This document shows positions 8,518 to 17,393 of a stretch of 46,005 bases of DNA, in pieces (the stretch's first letter is position 1; each line of letters opens with the position of its first letter). Location: contig JASCOC010000023.1 in the NCBI GenBank assembly GCA_029959605.1, forward strand, positions 1-46,005, written 5' to 3'. The DNA comes from Lysobacteraceae bacterium PS02340 (GTDB lineage Bacteria > Pseudomonadota > Gammaproteobacteria > Xanthomonadales > Xanthomonadaceae). The position numbers were made by a program, and so were the translations under genes. The notes under the pieces are model-generated. The model was not told where the DNA came from and ran no database searches. It saw only the letters and a program-made list of their open reading frames with translations.

Positions 8518-9903
8518 ATGTCCGATTCCCGCGTTTCCAGTCTCCAGGCCGCCGTGCCCGCCCTGCGCCTGCTGACCGAGCCTGCGGATCTCGCGCATTA
8601 CGGTGTCGACTGGACCCGGCGCTGGACGCCGGCGCCGCTGGCGATCGCGCTGCCCGCCAACGTCGAAGAAGTCCAGGCGACGATGCGCTGGGCGCACGCG
8701 GAAGGCGTGGCGGTAGTGCCCTCGGGCGGTCGTACCGGGCTGTCGGGCGGCGCCGTCGCCGCGAACGGCGAACTGGTGCTGAGCCTGCAGCGCATGAACA
8801 AGGTGCTCGGTTTCGAGCCGGCCGATCGCCTGCTGACGGTCGAGGCCGGCATCGCGCTGGAAGCCGTGCACGAGGCCGCGCGCACGCACGACCTGCAATA
8901 CCCGGTGGATTTCGCCGCGCGCGGTTCGTGTTCGATCGGCGGCAACATCGCGACCAATGCCGGCGGCATCCGCGTGGTGCGCTACGGCAACACGCGCGAA
9001 TGGGTGGCCGGGGTCAAGCTGGTGACCGCGACCGGCGACCTGCTCGACCTCAACCGCGGCCTGGTCAAGAACTCCAGCGGCTACGACCTGCGACACCTGG
9101 TGGTCGCGTCCGAAGGCACGCTCGGTGTCATCGTCGAGGCGACGCTGCGGCTGGCGCCGCCGCCGCCGGAGACGCGGGTCATGCTGCTCGCGCTGCCGTC
9201 GTTCGAGGTGCTGATGGAAGTCTTCCAGGCGCTGCGGTCGCGCCTGCCGCTGGAAGCCTTCGAATTCTTCACCGACCGCGCGCTGCATCACGTCGTCGCG
9301 CATGGCGCGCAGCCGCCGTTCGAGGCGGTGTATCCGTATTACGTGGTCGCCGAGTTCGCCTGCGAAGGCGAGGCCGGCGAGGTACAGGTACTGTCGGCGT
9401 TCGAATACTGCATGGAACAGGGCTGGGTCGAGGATGGCGTGATCAGCCACGGCGACACCCAGGCCGGGGCGCTGTGGCGTCTGCGCGAGGGCATCACCGA
9501 AAGTCTCGCCCCGCATGTGCCGTACAAGAACGACGTGTCGGTGCGCATCTCGGCGATGCCGGCGTTCCTGGCGCGCACGCAGGCGCTGCTCACGGCCGAG
9601 TACCCGCAGTTCGACGTGGTCTGGTTCGGCCACATCGGCGACGGCAACCTGCACATCAACGTACTCAAGCCGGACGACATGGCGAACGCCGATTTCGTCA
9701 TCGAGTGCGAGCGCGTGACCAAGCTGCTGGCGGCGGCGCTGGCCGAACACGGCGGCAGCATCTCGGCCGAACACGGCATCGGCCTGGTCAAGAAGCCCTA
9801 TCTGGGATCGACGCGCAGCCCGGCGGAGATCGCCGTGATGCGGGGCATCCGCCATGCGCTGGATCCGGCCGGCATCCTCAATCCCGGGAAGCTGTTCGAT
9901 TGA
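8518..9903 (+). CDS. FAD-linked D-2-hydroxyglutarate dehydrogenase-type oxidase
   Basis: This 461 aa flavoprotein belongs to the FAD-binding/oxidase family shared by GlcD, D-lactate dehydrogenase and D2HGDH. The FAD-binding PP-loop region includes VVPSGGRTGLSGGAV and the segment CSIGGNIATNAGGIRVVRYG. The C-terminal half contains the metal-site motif WFGHIGDGNLHINV, then SAEHGIGLVKK, both hallmarks of the family. I chose the ATG at 8518 (MSDSRVSSLQ) for family-like length. Divergence from serA makes D-2-hydroxyglutarate the most likely substrate, because coupling of the two enzymes has been shown in pseudomonads. The assignment over D-lactate or glycolate rests on that context. Confidence 0.9.
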   Translation: MSDSRVSSLQAAVPALRLLTEPADLAHYGVDWTRRWTPAPLAIALPANVEEVQATMRWAHAEGVAVVPSGGRTGLSGGAVAANGELVLSLQRMNKVLGFEPADRLLTVEAGIALEAVHEAARTHDLQYPVDFAARGSCSIGGNIATNAGGIRVVRYGNTREWVAGVKLVTATGDLLDLNRGLVKNSSGYDLRHLVVASEGTLGVIVEATLRLAPPPPETRVMLLALPSFEVLMEVFQALRSRLPLEAFEFFTDRALHHVVAHGAQPPFEAVYPYYVVAEFACEGEAGEVQVLSAFEYCMEQGWVEDGVISHGDTQAGALWRLREGITESLAPHVPYKNDVSVRISAMPAFLARTQALLTAEYPQFDVVWFGHIGDGNLHINVLKPDDMANADFVIECERVTKLLAAALAEHGGSISAEHGIGLVKKPYLGSTRSPAEIAVMRGIRHALDPAGILNPGKLFD

Positions 9904-9965
9904 GTCCGGTTCAGCCCGCTGCAACACGCCGACGCTAGAGTGTCGGCTGCCGTTCCCGTTCGGAG

Positions 9966-10277
9966 ATGCCCCGCATGATGGTCCGTACCGCATTCGTTCT
10001 TCTGCTGACCGGGCTGTCCGCGTCGGCCTTCGCCGGCAGTTTCGCCGGCACCAGCGCAGGCGCGTCGTCCGGCGGGTCGTCGGCGTCGTCGGGCAGCTCG
10101 TCCGGCGACGACAAGGTGGTGCTGCAGGCGCGCGAAGACGCCGCCGGTTTCGTCGCCAGCGACGGCCGCATCCGCGGCGCGCGTCTGGAAGCGGCATTGC
10201 GCCATTTGCGTGAGACGCAGAGCGCCGCGCGCGATGCGTCCGACCTCGCACTCGCCCAGGCGATCCTGGCACGTTGA
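9966..10277 (+). CDS. DUF2388-type small exported protein
   Basis: This 103 aa protein has a signal peptide (VRTAFVLLLTGLSASAFAGS). A Ser/Gly-rich stretch follows, and then the block DDKVVLQAREDAAGFVASDGRIRGARLEAALRHLR split across residues ~48-83. That block matches the DUF2388 family known mainly from pseudomonads. Function is unknown and the protein is probably periplasmic. Its TGA stop overlaps the TTG start of the downstream DUF4105 gene (TTGA at 10274-10277), which implies translational coupling. The start could also be the third or fourth Met-proximal codon. Confidence 0.8.
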   Translation: MPRMMVRTAFVLLLTGLSASAFAGSFAGTSAGASSGGSSASSGSSSGDDKVVLQAREDAAGFVASDGRIRGARLEAALRHLRETQSAARDASDLALAQAILAR

Positions 10278-12085
10278 TCCGGCGGGCGCGCTTGCCTCTG
10301 CGTGCCGCCCTGTGTGTTGTCGCCTCGCTGCTGGCGCCGGTCGCGTCGGCGGCCGGCTGGTCGGTCGTACAGCAGACGGCTGGCGCGCCACTGACGCCCG
10401 CCGAGTCGACGCGCGCCGATGCCGCGATCGCCGACGCGCAGGCACGACTGCCGCCGGGCTGGCGGAACGCGCCCGCGCTCGATGTCGTCATCGACTGGCG
10501 CGACGATCTGCCCGACGACGTTCACGGCCGCACCTTCGGTCCGCATCTGCGGCTGCGCCGCGCACTGCTGGATGACGCGGCCGCAGCGCCCCTGCGTGCC
10601 GCGCTGCTGCACGAGTTCGCACATCGCTACGACCGCTCGAGCCATGGCGGCCTGTCGCGCGATCCACGCCTGCTCGATCTCGCCGGCTGGCCGCAGCGGC
10701 CGCTGCGCTTCGGCCTGCGCGTGCGCGACAACGCGATGCGCGACCGCAGTCCCGACGAGTACGAGCGCACGTCGCCCGCCGAATTCGTCGCGGTCAATCT
10801 CGAACATTTTCTGCTCGACACCGAGTACGCCTGCCGGCGCCCCGCGCTCCATGCGTACTTCGCCGCGCACTTCGACTGGGCGCCGCCGCAGGCTGCTTGC
10901 GCGCCGGATCTGCCCTTCGTTGAAGCCGAGCCGGGTCTAGATGCCGCGCCGCTGCTCGCGCTGGATCCGGCGCGCGTCCATGCCGTCGACTACCTGCTCG
11001 CCGAAGGCAACGCCCAGCCGATGAGCCGCTGGGGCCACAGCATGCTGCGGCTGGTGATCTGCGCGCCCGGCCGCGCGCCGGGGCCGGACTGCCGCCTCGA
11101 TCTCGCGCATCACCGCGTGCTGTCGTTCCGCGCCTTCGTCGACGATGTGCAGATCTCCAGCCTGCGCGGGTTGACGGGACGTTATCCCTCGCGGCTGTTC
11201 GTGCTGCCGCTCGACCAGGTGATCGACGAGTACACGCGCATCGAATTGCGCGGGCTGCAGTCGATTCCCCTGCAGCTGTCGCCGGACGAAATCGCCTCGT
11301 TGCTGACGCAAGCCGCGAACCTGCACTGGAGCTACGACGGGCGTTACTACTTCGTCGGCAACAACTGCGCGGTCGAGACCTGGAAGCTGCTGCAGACTGG
11401 CGTGCCGCGTCTGGCCGACGCACGGCTGCGCAGCATCACGCCGACCGGCTTGCTGCGGAAACTCGTGCGCAGTGGCGATGCGGACCAGCGCGTGCTCGAG
11501 CGCGCGGATGCGGTGCGTGCCGGTTACTACTTTCCGTCCGCGGATGCGGAATACCAGGCGCTGCTGGACGTCGCACGCGCGGCGCAGTCCTTGCCGGTCG
11601 CACGCGTCGACGACTGGCTGGACCTGTCGGCGGATGCGCGCGCGCCCTGGCTCGCGGACGCGCAGTTGCGCGATGGCGCGGCGCTGCTGGTGCTCGAACA
11701 CGCCGCGCGGCGACGGGAACAACTGCGGTTGCGCGATGTGCTCAAGCGTCAGCTGCTCGATCCGCGGCGCGCGGCCGATGCGGCGCCGGCCATCGCGACG
11801 CTGCGTGCAGTGCTGGCGGCGGGGAACAGCCTCAGTCGGCCGGCGCAGTTGCTGCCGAGTGGATACGGGTTGCCGCAGGCGGCGGAACGCGAGTTGCTGC
11901 AGGAGGATGTCGCGATGCGCGTGCAAGGCCTGCGCGGCCTGCGTGGGCAGCTGGAAGATGAAGCGCGCGCGGCATTGGCGCCCGATGCACAGGCGCGAAT
12001 CGCGGCGCTGGACCGGAATGTGGATGCGCTGGGTGCGCGGCTGCGCATACTGCATCGGGAGGCCGGTGGGCTGCAGCTGGACTGA
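10274..12085 (+). CDS. DUF4105 (Lnb-like) periplasmic/outer membrane protein
   Basis: This 603 aa protein has an N-terminal signal sequence (LPLRAALCVVASLLAPVASA). The TTG codon at 10274 is the only start that retains it and gives the 4-base overlap with the DUF2388 gene. An HEFAHRYDRSSHGG-like segment near residue 115 resembles a zinc metallopeptidase HExxH-type motif. The middle region, from about residue 250 (MSRWGHSMLRLVIC) to 380 (YYFVGNNCAVETWKLL), has the conserved His, Asn and Cys of DUF4105. That domain is related to NlpC/P60-like papain folds and to the N-terminus of lacto-N-biosidase LnbX. The C-terminal ~200 residues are helical and charged. A cell-envelope hydrolase is plausible but unproven. 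Confidence 0.82.
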   Translation: MIRRARLPLRAALCVVASLLAPVASAAGWSVVQQTAGAPLTPAESTRADAAIADAQARLPPGWRNAPALDVVIDWRDDLPDDVHGRTFGPHLRLRRALLDDAAAAPLRAALLHEFAHRYDRSSHGGLSRDPRLLDLAGWPQRPLRFGLRVRDNAMRDRSPDEYERTSPAEFVAVNLEHFLLDTEYACRRPALHAYFAAHFDWAPPQAACAPDLPFVEAEPGLDAAPLLALDPARVHAVDYLLAEGNAQPMSRWGHSMLRLVICAPGRAPGPDCRLDLAHHRVLSFRAFVDDVQISSLRGLTGRYPSRLFVLPLDQVIDEYTRIELRGLQSIPLQLSPDEIASLLTQAANLHWSYDGRYYFVGNNCAVETWKLLQTGVPRLADARLRSITPTGLLRKLVRSGDADQRVLERADAVRAGYYFPSADAEYQALLDVARAAQSLPVARVDDWLDLSADARAPWLADAQLRDGAALLVLEHAARRREQLRLRDVLKRQLLDPRRAADAAPAIATLRAVLAAGNSLSRPAQLLPSGYGLPQAAERELLQEDVAMRVQGLRGLRGQLEDEARAALAPDAQARIAALDRNVDALGARLRILHREAGGLQLD

Positions 12086-12095
12086 GTGGGCAGCA

Positions 12096-12116
12096 ACGGG
12101 TTTCGCTGCGCTCTAT
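12096..12116 (-). repeat. Dispersed 21-bp repeat, copy B
   Basis: This is the reverse complement of the repeat at 7115-7135, again placed a few bases after a stop codon (DUF4105 gene). Its location at gene ends in both cases suggests an extragenic repeat family. Confidence 0.7.
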
Positions 12117-12209
12117 CCATCCTGCGAACGCTGCTGGTCGGCTTCTCTCGATCCTTGAGACGTCATGACGTCACGCACCGCACGCGCGTGGCGTCACGGT
12201 CAATCGGTC

Positions 12210-12239
12210 CCGGTGCACTCCGTTGACGGAGCGCACCGG
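12210..12239 (-). terminator. Stem-loop downstream of efpL
   Basis: The arms 12210-12222 and 12227-12239 pair with one internal mismatch around a four-base loop. It lies 13 bases after the efpL stop on the minus strand and is convergent with the DUF4105 gene. It could serve as a terminator for the efpL operon. Confidence 0.65.
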
Positions 12240-12251
12240 AACAGCGTGTCT

Positions 12252-12818
12252 TCAGTCCGCGCGACCGCCGAATTCGCCGGTGCTGGTGCTGACCAGGATC
12301 CGCTCACCGTTGGTGATGTATTCCGGGACCTGGATTTCGATGCCGGTGTTGAGCTTTGCCGGTTTCGGACGCTTGGTCGCGGTGCCGCCCTTCAGTTCGG
12401 GCGGCGTCTCGATCACTTCCAGCACCACGTTCGGCGGCAGCTGCAAGCCGACCGGCTGCTCGTCGATGATCTGCACGTAGCAGCCCGACAACGCATCGGT
12501 GATGTAGCCGCTGGCGTCGCCCACGACGTCGGCGTCGAGCGTGTAGGGCGTGTAGTCCTCGTCATCCATGAACACGAACGCATCGCCGTCCTTGTACGAG
12601 AACGTCGCTTGCCGGCGCTGCAGCTCGACTTCCTTCAGATCGTCGTCGCCGCCGATGTTCAGGTCGAACTTGTTGCCGCCCGGCACGCTGTAGAGCGTGA
12701 AACGCATCTTGAGTCCGCCACCGCGACCCTGCGGCGCGCTGCGCTCGATGTCGCGCACCTGATAGACGGTGCCGTTATGTTCGATCACGTTTCCTTTCTT
12801 GACGTCGTAGGCTTTCAT
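12252..12818 (-). CDS. efpL: Elongation factor P-like protein EfpL (YeiP)
   Basis: This 188 aa protein is an EF-P paralogue with the three-domain KOW/OB/OB layout. It begins [20 protein letters not shown]. The tip loop reads [11 protein letters not shown] in place of the KPGKG-type loop of true EF-P, which places it in the YeiP/EfpL branch that helps ribosomes through difficult peptide bonds. The conserved C-terminal segment [19 protein letters not shown] is intact. Its start overlaps the stop of the retropepsin-like gene by ATGA (12815-12818), so it is the last gene of a coupled three-gene operon. A hairpin follows the stop. Confidence 0.93.
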   Translation of the reverse strand: MKAYDVKKGNVIEHNGTVYQVRDIERSAPQGRGGGLKMRFTLYSVPGGNKFDLNIGGDDDLKEVELQRRQATFSYKDGDAFVFMDDEDYTPYTLDADVVGDASGYITDALSGCYVQIIDEQPVGLQLPPNVVLEVIETPPELKGGTATKRPKPAKLNTGIEIQVPEYITNGERILVSTSTGEFGGRAD

Positions 12819-13399
12819 CGTTGTTCGCTGCTGGATGGAGAGGACGCCGCCGCGTCCGCGGCAGCTGGGGTGCGGAGATAGAGCCGCAGGTTGGGATAGT
12901 CGATCACGGCGCCGCCGCGTTCGAGGATGTCGGCGCCGATCACGCCGTCGACCGGCGCTTCACCGCGCTGCGAGAACGCGGCGTTGACGTGGTCGAGCGC
13001 GAGGAAATGCACGGTGAACGCATCGTCGCGGTAGTCGCCGATACGCAGGCGGTTGCCGGGCAGGGCGCTGATCGCCATGCCCGTGCCGCCGGCGCCGGTC
13101 GCCTGGCCGCCGGCCATGACGTCACGCCCTTCGTCGAAGCGCGACTGCGCCGCGCGGTCGATGACAGTGCGGCCTGCGCCGGTGTCGAGGATGAAGGTGC
13201 CGGCTACGTCGTTGACGCGCACGTCGACGGTCAGATGCGAATCGCCATGCCGCGTCATGGGCACGGCCGTGTAGCCGGCGGGCATCAGCGCAGCGGCGAG
13301 CGCCGTCGGCGCGGGTTCGCGCGCGGCCACCGGCAGGCCGCCCAGCAGCGCAGCCAGCCCACACACGCTCGCCAATGTCCGAATAGCCGTGCGCATCAC
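12815..13399 (-). CDS. Retropepsin-like aspartic protease, exported
   Basis: This 194 aa protein has a signal peptide ([26 protein letters not shown]) and a single-domain pepsin/retropepsin fold. The active site is [13 protein letters not shown] with the catalytic Asp, and the second conserved element is [19 protein letters not shown]. Such gag-pol-like bacterial proteases act as dimers in the periplasm; the substrate here is unknown. The gene overlaps both neighbours by four bases, the SDR gene before it (13396-13399) and efpL after it (12815-12818), so all three are probably co-translated. A periplasmic protease between a cytoplasmic dehydrogenase and a translation factor is an odd grouping. 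Confidence 0.85.
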   Translation of the reverse strand: MMRTAIRTLASVCGLAALLGGLPVAAREPAPTALAAALMPAGYTAVPMTRHGDSHLTVDVRVNDVAGTFILDTGAGRTVIDRAAQSRFDEGRDVMAGGQATGAGGTGMAISALPGNRLRIGDYRDDAFTVHFLALDHVNAAFSQRGEAPVDGVIGADILERGGAVIDYPNLRLYLRTPAAADAAASSPSSSEQR

Positions 13400-14166
13400 T
13401 TCGGCGCGAGGCGCACCGCACCGTCGAGGCGGATGGTTTCGCCGTTGATGTAACGGCTGCCGACGATATAGGCGACGAGCTCGGCGAATTCCTCGGGGCG
13501 GCCCAGGCGCGACGGGAACGGGATCGAGGCCGACAGCGACTGCTGCACCTCCTCCGGCATGCCGTCGACCATCGGCGTCCAGAAGATGCCCGGCGCGATC
13601 GTGTTGACGCGGATGCCGAAGCGCGAGAGTTCGCGCGCCATCGGCAGGGTCATCGCGACCACGCCGCCCTTGGACGCCGAATACGCCGCCTGGCCGATCT
13701 GGCCTTCGTACGCCGCGACCGATGCGGTGTTGACGATCACGCCGCGCTCGCCGTCTTCGCCCGGGTCGTTGCCCTGCATCGCGGCCGCCGCGGCCTTGGC
13801 CACGTTGAAGCTGCCGACGAGATTCACCATGACCGTGCGGCTGAAGGTCTCCAGCGGCATCGGCGCCTCGCGGCCGAGCACGCGGCCGGCGCCGAGGATG
13901 CCGGCGCAGTTCACCGCGACGTTGAGTCCACCGAGGAACTCGCGCGCAGCGGCGACGTTCGCGACCACGCCGGCTTCGTCGGTCACGTCGGTGCGCAGAT
14001 AGCGCGCATTGCTTTCGCCGAGGGCGGCCACCGCTTCGGCGCCCTTGTCGTCGTTGACGTCGAACAGCACGACCTTGCCGCCGCCGGCGACGAGATGGCG
14101 GGCCACGGCGAGGCCGAGGCCGGAGACGCCACCGGTGACGAGGGCGCGGACGGAATCGGGCGTCAT
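13396..14166 (-). CDS. SDR-family 3-hydroxyacyl-CoA dehydrogenase (HSD10-like)
   Basis: This 256 aa short-chain dehydrogenase starts with the cofactor loop TGGVSGLGLAVARHL. The adenine-ribose Asp at the end of the second strand (LFDVND) suggests NAD(H). The catalytic Ser is in NTASVAAYEG, and Tyr and Lys are in AAYSASKGG. The overall sequence resembles type II 3-hydroxyacyl-CoA dehydrogenase (HSD17B10-like), which oxidises short-chain or branched acyl-CoA intermediates. That would fit with the thiolase, leucine dehydrogenase and IcmF elsewhere in the window, all relevant to branched-chain amino acid catabolism, although these are not adjacent. It is the first gene of the coupled SDR-protease-efpL operon. 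Confidence 0.88.
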   Translation of the reverse strand: MTPDSVRALVTGGVSGLGLAVARHLVAGGGKVVLFDVNDDKGAEAVAALGESNARYLRTDVTDEAGVVANVAAAREFLGGLNVAVNCAGILGAGRVLGREAPMPLETFSRTVMVNLVGSFNVAKAAAAAMQGNDPGEDGERGVIVNTASVAAYEGQIGQAAYSASKGGVVAMTLPMARELSRFGIRVNTIAPGIFWTPMVDGMPEEVQQSLSASIPFPSRLGRPEEFAELVAYIVGSRYINGETIRLDGAVRLAPK

Positions 14167-14245
14167 GTGCGGATCCTTGGACGGAAAACCCGCAGTTTAA
14201 CCGGCCGGCCGCGTGCGCCGGTCGGGCCGGCGCCGATGGGCGTGT

Positions 14246-16816
14246 TCAGACGGACGCGGCGGGCGCGCCGTGCAGGCGCCGGGAGAATTCGTCCGGTGCG
14301 AGTCCCGGCGCGAACAGGAAGCCCTGGCCGACCGTGACGCCCAGATCCAGCAGGAACCGCCGCTGCGCTTCGGACTCGATGCCTTCGGCGACGAGCCCCA
14401 GGCCGAGACTGCGCGCGATGCCTGCGACCGCCTGGCACACGGCGACGTCCGAGCGGTCGCCCGGCACGCCGCCGACGAACAGCTGGCTGAGCTTGAGCCC
14501 GTGGATCGGCAGCCGGCGCAGATAGTTCAGACCGCTGTAGCCCTCGCCGAAATCGTCGATGCTCAGCTGCACGCCCATGTCGCGCAGCGCGGCGAAGGTG
14601 CGCAGCGTGTCGGGCGCATCCTCGATCAACACGCGCTCGGTGAACTCCAGTTCCAGCGCGCTGCCCGGCAGCGCGAACTCCGCGAGCACGTCGCGCACGT
14701 GCGCGGCGAGATCGTCGCCGAGGAACTGGCGGTAGGACACGTTCACCGCCACGCGCACCACGCCGAGCCCGGCATCGCGCCAGGCCGCACTCTGCCGGCA
14801 GGCCTCGCGCAGCACCCACGCGCCGATGCGGACGATGTCCCCGGTGCTCTCGGCATGGTCTATGAAGTGGTCGGGCCGCATCTCGCCCAGCTGCCGGTTG
14901 CGCCAGCGGATCAGCGCTTCGGCGGCGATCACGCGCCGGCTGCGCAGATCGACCTGCGGCTGGTAGACGAGATGGAACTCGTCGTTGTCGATCGCGCGGC
15001 GCAGATGCGTTTCCACGCGCAGCCGGTCCTGCTGGGTCTGCGCGAGCGCAGGCGTGAACAGCTGCCAGCCGTTGCGGATGCGCCGCTTGCTCTCGTACAT
15101 CGCCGCGTCGGCGTTCTGGATCAGCGTCTGCGGCCGGTCGCCGTCGTCGGGCGCGCGCGCGATGCCGATGCTCGCGGTGATCGAGAATTCTTCCTTGTCG
15201 AACCGGAAACCGTCGCCGAAGGCATCGAGAATCGCATTGGCGACGCCCTCGGCATGACTGGCGCCGGCGCCGGCATCGCAGACCACGAGGAACTCGTCCC
15301 CACCGAAGCGGGCGATGCTGCCCGACGCACCGACCGCCTGGCCGATGCGGTGCGCGGCGGCGATCAGCAGCTCGTCGCCGGCGGCATGGCCCAGCGCATC
15401 GTTGACGAACTTAAAGCGGTCGAGATCGATGTAGAGCACGGCCACGCCGGCGCGCGCGGGATCGGCCATGCGCGCCTCGAGCTCGCACAGGATCGCGTCG
15501 CGGTTGAGCAGGCCGGTCAGCGGATCGGTGCGCGCCTGCGCCCGCAGGATCGCTTCGTCGTGCTTGTCGCGCGCGATGTCCTGCAGCGTGCCGGTCAGCC
15601 GCGAGGTCGCCGGATCGCCCTGGCGCGGCCCGCCGATGGCGCGCACCCAGAACGCGCTGCCGTCGCTGCGCAGGCCCTGCAGTTCGATGTCGAAGCCTGC
15701 CGCGTTGAGCATCGCCGCGCCGAGCGCATCGCGCAGGCGGCTGCGGTCGTGGGGCTGCAGCAGCCCCACCAGTGCCTCCATCGTCGGCGGTGGCTGGTGG
15801 GGATCGAGGATCTGCGCGGCTTCGGCAGTGAGGTACAGCCGGTCGGTGCCGCAATCGAGCTCCCAGCCGCCGATGTGCGCCAGCGCCTGCACACGGTCGA
15901 ACATCGCGCTGTCGCGCTTGAGCGCACTGACGTCGGAGAACAGCGACAGCACCTGGTGCGGCCGATCACCGCCGGGCGGGTACTGCGGCACGGCGGAGAC
16001 CATCAGCCAGTACAGCTCGCGGCGCATGCGGTGGTACAGGCCGACCAGGGTGCTCTCGACGATGCGGCCGTCGCGCAGCGCGCGCACCGGCGGCAGCGCA
16101 TCCCAGGGCATCTCGTCGCCGTCGGGCGCGATCGCGACCCACTCGCCGAGATTGGACATGTCGCCGAGCGAGGTGCCCTGACGGATGCCGAGCAGGCGCA
16201 GCGCCGCGGCATTGCCGTAGACGAAGCGGCCGGACACATCGTGGATCGCGATGCCGCGGTCCATGACGTCCATCAGCTCGCGGTAGCGCACCTCGGCCTC
16301 GCGGCGCTCGCTGAGATCGCGGGCCACCGCGACCAGGCACGGCCGACCATCGTGTTCGAAGCCCGCGGTGTGCACCTCGACCGGAAAGCGCGAGCCGTCG
16401 CCGCGCATGTTGGTGACTTCGATGACGTAGGTGCGGCCGCGATGCACGGCGTCCCAGACCGGTGCGAGGTGGTCGCGCGGCAGATCCGGGTTCAGCACTT
16501 CGATCGGCTGGCCGACGATGTCGGACCGCGGCCGGCCATAGGCCTGCTCGCCGGCGCGGTTGAGGTCGAGCACGATGCCGTCGGCGTCGAGGATGCTGAC
16601 AGGATCGGGCACCGCATCGAAGAGTGCGTGGTAACGCAGCGCCGCCGCGTCGGCCTCGGCACGCGCGGCCGCGAGACCATCGCGTGCGCGGGCGAGCAGG
16701 GCGCGGACATCGTCGGGCAGATCGGGGTCGTCGGCCGCCAGCGACAACGCGTCGGGCAGTGCCAGCGCTCCGCGCTCCAGCAATCCGGTGTGTCCCATGC
16801 CCGAGCGGTGCGTCAT
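14246..16816 (-). CDS. PAS-PAS-PAS-GGDEF-EAL cyclic-di-GMP signalling protein
   Basis: This roughly 856 aa soluble protein has three PAS-like sensor modules at about residues 45-160, 165-290 and 300-415, followed by GGDEF and EAL domains. The cyclase motif is intact (RFGGDEF) with an upstream TDPLTGLLNRD segment. The phosphodiesterase motif EALIRW, the DDFGEGYS loop and AEGIE are also intact, so either or both activities are possible. No membrane segment is visible, so it is probably cytoplasmic and responds to a small molecule or redox state. I chose the ATG at 16816 (MTHRSGMGH); MGHTG six codons later is an alternative, and the frame upstream to 16891 lacks homology. Confidence 0.93.
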   Translation of the reverse strand: MTHRSGMGHTGLLERGALALPDALSLAADDPDLPDDVRALLARARDGLAAARAEADAAALRYHALFDAVPDPVSILDADGIVLDLNRAGEQAYGRPRSDIVGQPIEVLNPDLPRDHLAPVWDAVHRGRTYVIEVTNMRGDGSRFPVEVHTAGFEHDGRPCLVAVARDLSERREAEVRYRELMDVMDRGIAIHDVSGRFVYGNAAALRLLGIRQGTSLGDMSNLGEWVAIAPDGDEMPWDALPPVRALRDGRIVESTLVGLYHRMRRELYWLMVSAVPQYPPGGDRPHQVLSLFSDVSALKRDSAMFDRVQALAHIGGWELDCGTDRLYLTAEAAQILDPHQPPPTMEALVGLLQPHDRSRLRDALGAAMLNAAGFDIELQGLRSDGSAFWVRAIGGPRQGDPATSRLTGTLQDIARDKHDEAILRAQARTDPLTGLLNRDAILCELEARMADPARAGVAVLYIDLDRFKFVNDALGHAAGDELLIAAAHRIGQAVGASGSIARFGGDEFLVVCDAGAGASHAEGVANAILDAFGDGFRFDKEEFSITASIGIARAPDDGDRPQTLIQNADAAMYESKRRIRNGWQLFTPALAQTQQDRLRVETHLRRAIDNDEFHLVYQPQVDLRSRRVIAAEALIRWRNRQLGEMRPDHFIDHAESTGDIVRIGAWVLREACRQSAAWRDAGLGVVRVAVNVSYRQFLGDDLAAHVRDVLAEFALPGSALELEFTERVLIEDAPDTLRTFAALRDMGVQLSIDDFGEGYSGLNYLRRLPIHGLKLSQLFVGGVPGDRSDVAVCQAVAGIARSLGLGLVAEGIESEAQRRFLLDLGVTVGQGFLFAPGLAPDEFSRRLHGAPAASV

Positions 16817-17112
16817 GTGCGCGGCGCGAGCGCCACTCCGGATGCAGGGGAGATGACATGGGTTGTAGCGCCGTCGCGCCGAAACGTCCACACGTTCGCC
16901 GCCCGGTCCGGGACGAGCGTGGTGTCCGGCGTGCAGGCGTCGTGATCCATGTCGTGCAAGGAGAACGGGCGATCCCCGGGTGATCGGCCATGCCGTTCAC
17001 CGTCGGACGATCCCGGCCGTGCGTCGACGACGGGTGCGGCGTTCCGATGGCGAAACGGACTGGATCCGCAACGTCCTGCCACGACCCGGTCTCCAGTGCC
17101 GGTCCCGGGCGT

Positions 17113-17131
17113 AGAATTGCGAACCATTCTC
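17113..17131 (+). promoter_or_regulatory. Possible Fur box upstream of feoA
   Basis: An imperfect inverted repeat AGAAT-n8-ATTCT lies 17 bases before the feoA GTG. By hand it matches 11 of 19 positions of the GATAATGATAATCATTATC Fur consensus. Iron repression of feoAB by Fur is well established in related bacteria. The match is modest. Confidence 0.45.
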
Positions 17132-17147
17132 GATACCAGATCGCCCT

Positions 17148-17393
17148 GTGAATCTCTGCCAGCTGCCGCGCCGCACGCCTGCCCTCGTCGAAGACATCGA
17201 CACCGTCGGCGCCGTCGACCCCATCGCGCGCCGGCTCGGCGAGCTCGGCTTCGTGCCGGGCGAGCCGGTCGAGGTGATGGCGGCCGGACCGTTCGGCGGA
17301 GATCCGCTGCTGGTGCAGATCGGCTACACCCGCTTCGCATTGCGTCGCAGCGAAGCGGCGCGGGTGCGCGTGCGGACGGCGCCTGCGGCATGA
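17148..17393 (+). CDS. feoA: Ferrous iron transport accessory protein FeoA
   Basis: This 81 aa SH3-like protein assists FeoB in Fe(II) uptake. The conserved block IARRLGELGFVPGEPVEVM is followed by a short beta-barrel with GDPLLVQIGYTRFALRRSEA. The start is GTG at 17148, which gives the standard FeoA N-terminus. It overlaps feoB by ATGA at 17390-17393, so the two are translationally coupled. A possible Fur box lies just upstream. Confidence 0.94.
   Translation: MNLCQLPRRTPALVEDIDTVGAVDPIARRLGELGFVPGEPVEVMAAGPFGGDPLLVQIGYTRFALRRSEAARVRVRTAPAA

Noticed and set aside
14213..16945. 910-codon plus-strand frame opposite the GGDEF-EAL gene
   Set aside because: The minus strand encodes well-conserved PAS, GGDEF and EAL motifs; the plus frame has no recognisable domain.
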